Source of the DNA: JBEKYH01 sp049511115
GTDB lineage: Bacteria; Planctomycetota; Phycisphaerae; Tepidisphaerales; Tepidisphaeraceae
NCBI GenBank assembly: GCA_049511115.1
Contig: JBEKYH010000117.1
Location: 1 to 11,733 of the forward strand
DNA: 11,733 bases
Direction of reading: 5' to 3'
Both the position numbers and the translations under genes were made by a program. The notes beneath the pieces are model-generated. The model made no database searches, was not told the origin of the DNA, and was given only the letters and a program-made list of their open reading frames with translations. Shown piece after piece: positions 5,999 to 11,180 of the stretch (positions within the stretch are counted from its first letter, which is position 1; each line of letters begins with the position of its first letter).

Positions 5999-7129
5999 CT
6001 ACGACGAAGCCCGATACGCCCCGCCCGTCTTCTTCGCGTATTCCTCGCGCATCTTGGCTTCTTTCTCCCCATACAAAAATGTCAGCAACACGAACCGCCT
6101 CCCCTTGGTGACATCCGTCGCCTCATGCAGCAGGCTGCACCCGAAAATCACCGCTGCCCCGGCTTTGGGCCGGTAAACGTGCGGGCCATATTCAGGGAAG
6201 CGCAGGAAACCGCCTTCGTACTCGTCATTGAGTAGGATCGACGCGGCAAATTTTCGGTGTGCCGTCGCGCCAGTGGTGTTGTCGCGATGCGGCCGGAAAT
6301 ATCCGCCGCGGGCAGCGTCGTAGCAGGCGATCTTCATGTCCTCCAGGCGCGTCACTTCGTAATTGAACGCCTTGTAGACTTCGCCCGCGATGTGGCGCCC
6401 AAGCCACCCGCGGCATTCGCGGTCCAGGTCATTCCCGCGCGGGATGAAGTGATCGCGGCGGATTTTATTGCTGTAGTCATATTTTCCGACGGTCTTGCCA
6501 TCCTCGGCATTAACCATGAATCCGGAATCCTGGTTCCCTTCTTTTTCCCACACATCCATCAGCTTGCGGCAGAATTCCGGCGGTATCACGTCGGGTATGA
6601 GCAGGACAGGCGCCTGCTGAAGAACATGGCGCGGAGCTTCGAGATTTAAAATCCCCGATGCGTCGCCCAGCATTTGCGCGGCGAGCCCCGCCGGATCGGT
6701 CAAATCGTAAAACCGAAAGACGCGCCCATTGGGACTGAGGAGCGCGCCGCGCAAGCGCGGCGCGCTATACCGGGCGGAGATTTCGCCCGTAACATCACAC
6801 AGCACCGCAAAAGGAAGACTCTCCTGCCCCGGCCAGCTCAGTGCCCCGGCCGCGCCATCGCTTGCCTCGGCGCCCCCGAGCCGGTCGCTGCCTGCCGCCC
6901 CAGGCCGTATCGCCAGCACCGGCACATGCAACGCCGAGAACTTAGGATAAAGCTCGGCAAACCCCGCGCAGGCAGTCTGCGCCGCGCCGATTTGCGCGGT
7001 ATCACTACCCAAAAAAACCAACGCGACGGGCACGCCCACCGTGTCGCTCAGCTTGACTGGCTTACCGCTCAAAGCGGTCAGAGTGAAATCCGATACCCAG
7101 TCGCCGACGTTGAACAAATTGGCGGCCAT
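5999..7129 (-). CDS. redoxin-fold domain fused to 2OG-Fe(II) dioxygenase
   Basis: This 376-residue two-domain protein has no signal peptide. Residues 1 to about 155 look like an AhpC/TSA-type peroxiredoxin fold (GDWVSDFTL, then VALVFLGSD, then RLRGALLSPNGRVFRFYD). Where PrxQ-type enzymes have the peroxidatic Cys, this protein reads TAQIGAA. Only Cys54, in the TACAGF segment aligning with the resolving Cys, is kept, so peroxidase activity is doubtful. Residues from about 170 are a prolyl-4-hydroxylase-like dioxygenase. The iron ligands are His281 and Asp283 (YFRPHRDNT) and His335 (LLHEATDV), and Arg345 (KGRRFVLLTF) is positioned to bind 2-oxoglutarate. The substrate is unknown. The ATG at 7129 lacks a strong Shine-Dalgarno, and an octamer repeat array lies directly upstream. 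Its stop is 6 bases from that of the convergent TPR gene. Confidence 0.85.
   Translation of the reverse strand: MAANLFNVGDWVSDFTLTALSGKPVKLSDTVGVPVALVFLGSDTAQIGAAQTACAGFAELYPKFSALHVPVLAIRPGAAGSDRLGGAEASDGAAGALSWPGQESLPFAVLCDVTGEISARYSAPRLRGALLSPNGRVFRFYDLTDPAGLAAQMLGDASGILNLEAPRHVLQQAPVLLIPDVIPPEFCRKLMDVWEKEGNQDSGFMVNAEDGKTVGKYDYSNKIRRDHFIPRGNDLDRECRGWLGRHIAGEVYKAFNYEVTRLEDMKIACYDAARGGYFRPHRDNTTGATAHRKFAASILLNDEYEGGFLRFPEYGPHVYRPKAGAAVIFGCSLLHEATDVTKGRRFVLLTFLYGEKEAKMREEYAKKTGGAYRASS
6741..6766. repeat. perfect 12-bp GC palindrome inside the dioxygenase gene
   Basis: AGCGCGCCGCGC-AA-GCGCGGCGCGCT, perfect 12-bp arms around two bases. It encodes SAPRLRGAL (residues 122-130) in the redoxin domain, at a conserved structural position, so it replaces rather than lengthens the protein. 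Confidence 0.75.
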
Positions 7130-7132
7130 ACG

Positions 7133-7180
7133 ATTGAGGGTCTAAGGGCTTAAAGGTTCAAGAGTTTAAGAGTTCAAAGG
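7133..7180 (+). repeat. degenerate octamer array, left copy
   Basis: Six consecutive 8-base units fit the consensus TTYAARRG: ATTGAGGG, TCTAAGGG, CTTAAAGG, TTCAAGAG, TTTAAGAG and TTCAAAGG. The array fills the gap between the small membrane protein gene and the start of the dioxygenase gene. Confidence 0.6.
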
Positions 7181-7200
7181 TTCGGTAACAACATACTTGG

Positions 7201-7425
7201 CTAACTCTTGGGGCTGCTCGGTGGTTTTTGGAATATAACCGCAATTAACCGGATCAGATTTGATATCATCAGAACCGCCCCGATCAGTATCAGCACGCTT
7301 GCAAACGCGTTGCCAAATGTTAGGCGGAACGGAAAATCTGCCCGCATAAAATGACCACCGACCGCCCCAATTATCCAGCCGACGACAATGTTTCGGACGA
7401 TATTCCCGACAGGACGCGCGTTCAT
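7201..7425 (-). CDS. small two-helix membrane protein
   Basis: This 74-residue protein belongs to no family I recognise. Two hydrophobic segments are visible: about residues 8-25 (NIVVGWIIGAVGG, with glycine-spaced packing motifs) and about 38-66 (GNAFASVLILIGAVLMISNL...IAVIF). They are joined by a short loop with Arg and Asp, and a Lys/Pro/Ser tail follows. The gene lies between the large secreted protein gene and the dioxygenase gene, all on the minus strand, so co-transcription is possible. The Shine-Dalgarno is weak; an A-rich stretch precedes the ATG. Octamer repeat arrays sit on both sides. Hydrophobicity and a clean start support a real gene, but size keeps confidence moderate. Confidence 0.5.
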   Translation of the reverse strand: MNARPVGNIVRNIVVGWIIGAVGGHFMRADFPFRLTFGNAFASVLILIGAVLMISNLIRLIAVIFQKPPSSPKS

Positions 7426-7446
7426 TTTTTCGGTCGTGGTGAGTTT

Positions 7447-7479
7447 CCCTCAAACCCTTAAACCTCTTAAACCCTTGAG
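7447..7479 (-). repeat. degenerate octamer array, right copy
   Basis: On the minus strand the units CTCAAGGG, TTTAAGAGG (9 bases), TTTAAGGG and TTTGAGGG follow one another. They share the consensus of the left array (7133-7180) but lie in the opposite orientation, so the two arrays bracket the small membrane protein gene. Confidence 0.6.
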
Positions 7480-7482
7480 CTC

Positions 7483-9111
7483 TCATTGCGCCTGCACCGG
7501 CTGATCCACGATCCGGTCCGGCCGCGTCAGGTTGCAATTCGGCCACAGCCGCCGCAGCGTGCCCGGGTCAGTGGGGAGAATTTCATCGGTCGTCTGCGTG
7601 CCGTCCTTCGCGGTGACGATATTGACCGATCCCAGGTACGCCCCAGTTTCCGGGTCAACGTAGTGCGTCGTGAGCGGACCTTCCCAGCCCAGGCGATCCT
7701 TGATGGCCACAGCAACGACACCCCTGCCATCCAGATTCACCAGCGCTGCCGGCAGGACATCAATGTACCGCGACATCACGCTTGGCCGGCCATGGTCGCC
7801 GTCGGCCACGTAAATTGCGCACATATATGTCTTGGGCTCCTTGTACGGCAGCAGCCGGGGCAACAAATAGCTCATCGCCTGCGGCAAATAGTACGCCGGC
7901 ATTTCCTGCTTGAACGCGGGCATGTCCTGCTTCGCCGCCCCACTGCTGGTGCGGACGACGTTCAGCGTCCAACCTTCGACGAGCTTCACTCCCGGCTGAA
8001 TAGCCTGATTCTGCGCATCCGGCGGCGCATCCAGCCCACCCGCGGGCGGCGTCACCGCCTCAACGTGCGTCCGCTGGTCGCTGTCGCCGAATTCGCTGAT
8101 CTCCGACTCCTGCATCTTGGGCGGCGCGGGATTCAGTCCCGGCCCGCCTGCCGTTCCCGTCGCTCCCGGCGTGGGAGAGATGACCACGGCAATGTTCACC
8201 CAATTCTCATGCTTGCGGTCCACCGTGGCGATCAGCCGCGATTGCACTTCAACGGCCGTGGTATCCGTCGGCTTGGTCTCCGAGCGCACGCTGACGCGGA
8301 TGATCGGCGTTCCCGCGATTTTGCCCGCCCCATCATCGTACTCGTCGATCTCGTAGGTGTAGCCAATGTCCTTGCCATCGCGGACAAGCCGGAAATACTG
8401 CTCGGGAACCAGTCGCGACTTGAGAAAGCTCGGCACCCAATTGGCGATCAAGCCGCGGAAGCGAATGAGCCGGTCGTCCTGATCGTGCTTGATGCTGGCT
8501 CGATCTAAAAGCTGAATGGAATCGACCACGGCATTGAACGAGTCGGCGGCGTGCCGCTCGCCCGGATCTTCAGCGGCGCCATTAGGATCGGGCCGCGCCG
8601 GCGTGTTTAGTTCCACGATGTAATAGAGCTGGTCATTAGCGGCGACGATGGCCTGCTGCACGAGGCGGCGCTGAAAGTTCTCATCGCGCCGCATCACCAG
8701 GATTCCCACCGCCGTCTGCGCGCCGGCCGTCGCCGAAATCTGCACCACGTCCTGACTCACGACCTGCGAGATTCCCTCCTGCTGTAACTTCTGCACGGTT
8801 TGCTGAAGCAGCCCCGGCTGTTCCTGATTGTATTGATCCCGGTAAACGTTAAGCGGCAGCGGCTTGTCAAAGGAAAGGCGCGTCACGCGCAGCGTCCAAT
8901 GCCCGTCATCATCATCAAACTCAGCCACCTCGCCCGGCACCCCAGTCACAACGCGCGTGCACGAAACCGGCGGGCGCAGCGCAATCCCGTTGGCCGGGCT
9001 GCGAAAGATATCGCCCAACAAATCCGGCTGCGTGGCAGGCGCATCCGCCGCAACGGCGCAGCACGCCATCCACCCAATCAACACCAACGCCCAAATCGAG
9101 ACAAATCTCAT
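7483..9111 (-). CDS. large secreted protein of unknown function
   Basis: This 542-residue protein starts with a clear signal peptide (MRFVSIWALVLIGWMACCAVA, likely cut before ADAPATQPD), so it is exported. I recognise no catalytic family. The first half alternates beta-strand and helix: a conserved-looking SPANGIALRPPV segment near the mature N-terminus, then QQTVQKLQQEGISQVV. The middle has IANWVPSFLKSRLVPEQYFRLVRDGKDIGYTYEID, a 'G-x-x-x-G-Y' strand pattern seen in secreted beta-rich proteins. A Pro/Gly/Ala-rich linker (about residues 318-335) separates the halves. The C-terminal half ends in THYVDPETGAYLGSV. The ATG at 9111 is chosen because it begins the signal peptide and has GAGG upstream; the in-frame extension to 9321 runs through an octamer repeat and is spurious. 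It lies downstream of the CBS gene on the same strand. Confidence 0.75.
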   Translation of the reverse strand: MRFVSIWALVLIGWMACCAVAADAPATQPDLLGDIFRSPANGIALRPPVSCTRVVTGVPGEVAEFDDDDGHWTLRVTRLSFDKPLPLNVYRDQYNQEQPGLLQQTVQKLQQEGISQVVSQDVVQISATAGAQTAVGILVMRRDENFQRRLVQQAIVAANDQLYYIVELNTPARPDPNGAAEDPGERHAADSFNAVVDSIQLLDRASIKHDQDDRLIRFRGLIANWVPSFLKSRLVPEQYFRLVRDGKDIGYTYEIDEYDDGAGKIAGTPIIRVSVRSETKPTDTTAVEVQSRLIATVDRKHENWVNIAVVISPTPGATGTAGGPGLNPAPPKMQESEISEFGDSDQRTHVEAVTPPAGGLDAPPDAQNQAIQPGVKLVEGWTLNVVRTSSGAAKQDMPAFKQEMPAYYLPQAMSYLLPRLLPYKEPKTYMCAIYVADGDHGRPSVMSRYIDVLPAALVNLDGRGVVAVAIKDRLGWEGPLTTHYVDPETGAYLGSVNIVTAKDGTQTTDEILPTDPGTLRRLWPNCNLTRPDRIVDQPVQAQ

Positions 9112-9186
9112 CCCTGACACCTCGTGGCTTGCCGCTGCAAGTATGGTCGGCAATCGCCCGCGCGGCGTCAAGGGAGCGGGAGTGGG

Positions 9187-9357
9187 ATGACAAGGTGACA
9201 AGGTGAGGGGGTGACAAGGTGAACTTAAAGGATAGCACTGCTCGCCGCTAAAGCGCGAACCGCCCGTAGGAGAATTCTGGCGCGAATGGCGCTCTAACCA
9301 AGGTGCCCGGAAAACGCACATTCACCTTGTCACCCCCTCACCTTGTCACCTTGTCAT
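9187..9357. repeat. 171-bp element with perfect 37-bp inverted ends
   Basis: The 37 bases at 9187-9223 recur exactly, reverse-complemented, at 9321-9357. Each arm is made of 8-base units (TGACAAGG twice, TGAGGGGG, TGACAAGG, then TGAA). The 97-base centre contains no gene and a small AGAATTCT palindrome. The identity stops sharply on both sides. I see no target-site duplication. It fills most of the space between the CBS gene and the large secreted protein gene. Confidence 0.8.
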
Positions 9358-9370
9358 TTCTTCTTCCAAC

Positions 9371-9808
9371 TCACGCTCTCCCATAAATATAATCCGTCAA
9401 ATTATTAATCGTCCGCTCCTGGGTTCCCACGTGGTACGCGTTGAGGTCGCCGATGGAGACCAGGCCATGCATTTTCCCCTCGCTGTCGCAGACGGGCAGA
9501 TGGCGAATGCGGTGCTCCTTCATAATCCGGCGGACATCCTCGATGTCCGTATCCGGCTCGCAGGAGATCACCTCGGCCGTCATGACCTGCCCTACCGTCA
9601 CCTCATGCGGCGGATGCGCGTAGGCAAGCACCCGGCGAAGCACGTCGCGCTCGGTGAACATACCCACCATGCGGTCATCGCGCATGACCACCAGGGCGCC
9701 GATCTGGCTGTCGTTCATGCGATGAACCGCATCCAGCACCGTCGCCGACGGCGAAATAGAATGAATCTCGGACCCCTTTTCCGCCAACAGAAAGGAAACC
9801 GTAGCCAT
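9371..9808 (-). CDS. tandem CBS-domain protein
   Basis: This 145-residue protein consists almost wholly of two CBS motifs that fold as one Bateman module binding adenine nucleotides or related ligands. CBS1 (about residues 8-65) shows SATVLDAVHRMNDSQIGALV and VGMFTERDVLRRVL. CBS2 (about 72-126) shows VGQVMTAEVISCEPDTDIED and RHLPVCDSEGKMHGLVSIGD. No extra catalytic domain is attached, so it is probably a stand-alone regulatory or energy-sensing protein; the partner is unknown. The ATG at 9808 is fixed by a strong Shine-Dalgarno, AGGAGGTG. The in-frame extension to 9964 would cross the promoter and is rejected. Confidence 0.92.
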   Translation of the reverse strand: MATVSFLLAEKGSEIHSISPSATVLDAVHRMNDSQIGALVVMRDDRMVGMFTERDVLRRVLAYAHPPHEVTVGQVMTAEVISCEPDTDIEDVRRIMKEHRIRHLPVCDSEGKMHGLVSIGDLNAYHVGTQERTINNLTDYIYGRA

Positions 9809-9811
9809 GGC

Positions 9812-9819
9812 CACCTCCT
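9812..9819 (-). promoter_or_regulatory. strong Shine-Dalgarno deciding the CBS gene start
   Basis: AGGAGGTG on the minus strand, its core five bases before the ATG at 9808. It is the best ribosome binding site in the window. Confidence 0.75.
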
Positions 9820-9919
9820 GGCTAAATGTGCTCCCGCCCGTGAAGAAATGAGAAGACGCGAGAGGCAACTGCCTGAATATCCACCGCGTGGATGGTCCGA
9901 GCCAATTGCCTCCGTTTCG

Positions 9920-9948
9920 ATCATATACTTTCAAATTGAAAGAATCAA
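9920..9948 (-). promoter_or_regulatory. promoter of the CBS gene with palindromic spacer
   Basis: Minus-strand TTGATT (9943-9948), a 17-base spacer and TATGAT (9920-9925). The spacer holds the palindrome CTTTCAA-A-TTGAAAG (9928-9942), a good candidate repressor or activator site. The leader would be about 105 bases. Confidence 0.5.
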
Positions 9949-10122
9949 TCAAAAACATTGTCAAAACAGGCGGAATTCTTCGTTACCGCTTCCTGTCTTC
10001 TTTCAGACGGCGCGATGGAGATCATTAAGCGCCGCACGGAATCTGCCGAAAATGCCTCTAGCCGCCGGAGCCACAAAAGATACTCCCGCCGCCCGGCAAG
10101 GCTACAACAATCTTCTCTCTGT

Positions 10123-10158
10123 GCAGCGGCCGACATCTGTTTCGTCGGCTGCTTTTTT
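10123..10158 (+). terminator. orphan intrinsic terminator
   Basis: The arms GCAGC...CCGAC and GTCGGCTGC form a 9-bp stem with a small bulge, followed at once by six T residues (10153-10158). No plus-strand gene ends upstream of it within several kilobases. Confidence 0.65.
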
Positions 10159-10188
10159 GACATAAGCCTGTGACGCAATGGACTTTCT

Positions 10189-10242
10189 GTAGGGTGGGCG
10201 CCGCCCACCGCTTGCCACAAAGGTGGGCGATGCCCACCCTAC
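10189..10242 (+). repeat. palindromic repeat family 2, copy 1
   Basis: A 54-base element with outer arms GTAGGGTGGGC/GCCCACCCTAC and inner arms GCCCACC/GGTGGGC, so it can fold as one long nested hairpin or two side-by-side hairpins. Copy 2 at 11097-11150 is its reverse complement, identical at 51 of 54 positions. Confidence 0.8.
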
Positions 10243-10278
10243 GCGGTTAGCTGCGCATATTTTTCTAACGCAATCTTG

Positions 10279-10307
10279 TTGACACGATAAAACACGAGTG
10301 TTATCTT
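10279..10307 (+). promoter_or_regulatory. sigma70-type promoter of the lipoprotein gene
   Basis: Perfect TTGACA (10279-10284), a 17-base spacer and TATCTT (10302-10307). An imperfect dyad (GATAAAACAC-GA-GTGTTATC, 10286-10305) fills the spacer and could be an operator. The leader would be about 50 bases. Confidence 0.6.
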
Positions 10308-10365
10308 CCGTAGCCGACGGATTCGGTTGGGCGGGAACCAACCCCTCCTCTACGAAAGGGAACCC

Positions 10366-11085
10366 ATGTCAATTCGAACGATGGCTTCACTGCTTGGCTT
10401 CATGCTGCTCCTGCAGGGGTGCGCGTATAACTCGGTGACCGGGAAGGCGGAATTGAGGAGTGATCAGGACAAGCACTGGGATGCCCAATACGCCAGGGGA
10501 TTGGAGTCAAAGTATCAGAACTTTTCGCAATATCTGGCGGCCAACTACGAAAACGCCACCGGCGATGCCGCTCGAAAAGTCGTTCGCGACCAGGTCATCA
10601 CCGAACTGCTATGGCTGAGCGATTATTATTATCATCGCGACGTCAACAGCCTTTACAACGACGACAATGCCATCAACTTCTTCACCGACGTCATCAATCT
10701 CGGCCTGACCTCGGCGGCCACTATTTCCGGAGGCACGGAAACCAAGACCGTGCTTTCCGGAATCGCGACCTTCGCAACCGGCGCGCGGACGTCTTACGAC
10801 TCGGATTATCTGCACAAGGAAACCATCACCGCGATTATCAACGACATGGACAAGCTGCGGTCGGCCGCCGAAAAGTCAATATATGACAACCTCAAATCCT
10901 CCGACGCGGTCTATCCCCTGGAGCCGACGGCGCTCAAGGACCTCGCCAATTATGAAGTCACCGGCGTTCTCGCCGCCGTGGAAGATTTGCAGAATACCAG
11001 CAGGAACAACGCTGCCACGCAACAGGCCGAAACCACCAAGGCGCGACTGGCGTTCCGCCGATCAACCACACAGCCGTCGGAATAA
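10366..11085 (+). CDS. lipoprotein of unrecognised family
   Basis: This 239-residue protein starts MSIRTMASLLGFMLLLQGCAYNS, a lipoprotein signal with lipobox L-Q-G-C, so Cys18 is the likely lipidated residue and the protein is anchored to a membrane. The mature part is mainly helical and polar, with a Tyr-rich stretch (LSDYYYHRDVNSLYND). A central Gly/Ala/Thr-rich hydrophobic region (INLGLTSAATISGGTETKTV) is followed by ATGARTSYDSDYLHKETITA, and it ends in TTQPSE. The central 'no-charge then K-E-x-x' pattern recalls unnamed lipoproteins I have seen in other Gram-negative bacteria, but I cannot name a family. The ATG at 10366 has AAGGGA four bases upstream; an earlier in-frame ATG (10327) lacks a site and precedes the signal. 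Mirror-image repeats flank the gene. Confidence 0.75.
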   Translation: MSIRTMASLLGFMLLLQGCAYNSVTGKAELRSDQDKHWDAQYARGLESKYQNFSQYLAANYENATGDAARKVVRDQVITELLWLSDYYYHRDVNSLYNDDNAINFFTDVINLGLTSAATISGGTETKTVLSGIATFATGARTSYDSDYLHKETITAIINDMDKLRSAAEKSIYDNLKSSDAVYPLEPTALKDLANYEVTGVLAAVEDLQNTSRNNAATQQAETTKARLAFRRSTTQPSE

Positions 11086-11096
11086 TGGTCATATCT

Positions 11097-11150
11097 GTAG
11101 GGTGGGCATCGCCCACCTTTGTGGCAAGCGGTGGGCGAGGCCCACCCTGC
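11097..11150 (-). repeat. palindromic repeat family 2, copy 2 (terminator-like)
   Basis: The reverse complement of copy 1 with three substitutions. Here the palindrome is extended by ATGGTCA (11085-11091) and TGACCAT (11154-11160), overlapping the lipoprotein stop codon. It sits between two convergent genes and could end transcription from both sides, but it has no T-run. Confidence 0.75.
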
Positions 11151-11180
11151 CTCTGACCATGCTTACAAATTCGCCACGTT

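Larger units (their letters stand above)
9965..10365. other. noncoding region with terminator, repeat and promoter
   Basis: No convincing protein gene lies here. From left to right it holds about 155 bases of unassigned sequence, an intrinsic terminator facing right (10123-10158), the 54-bp palindromic repeat (10189-10242), the lipoprotein gene promoter (10279-10307) and its leader. The stretch before the terminator may encode a small RNA, but I find no clear promoter for it and it matches no RNA family I can recognise. Confidence 0.6.

Noticed and set aside
6741..6766. Insertion of a repeat that disrupts the dioxygenase gene
   Set aside because: The encoded residues fall in line with the redoxin fold, and the frame and domain length are kept.
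7486..8508. Plus-strand open frame of about 340 codons opposite the large secreted protein
   Set aside because: Arg/His/Pro-rich composition typical of an antisense frame; no start signal, and the opposite strand has a signal peptide and a clean start.
9112..9321. N-terminal extension of the large secreted protein
   Set aside because: The extension translates octamer repeats into a Pro/Cys/Ser/Leu-rich string and would bury the signal peptide internally.
9187..9357. CRISPR array
   Set aside because: The repeats are 8-base units without spacers of uniform size, and no cas gene is present.
9958..10173. Small protein of about 71 residues on the plus strand
   Set aside because: It runs through the intrinsic terminator, lacks a ribosome binding site and has random composition.
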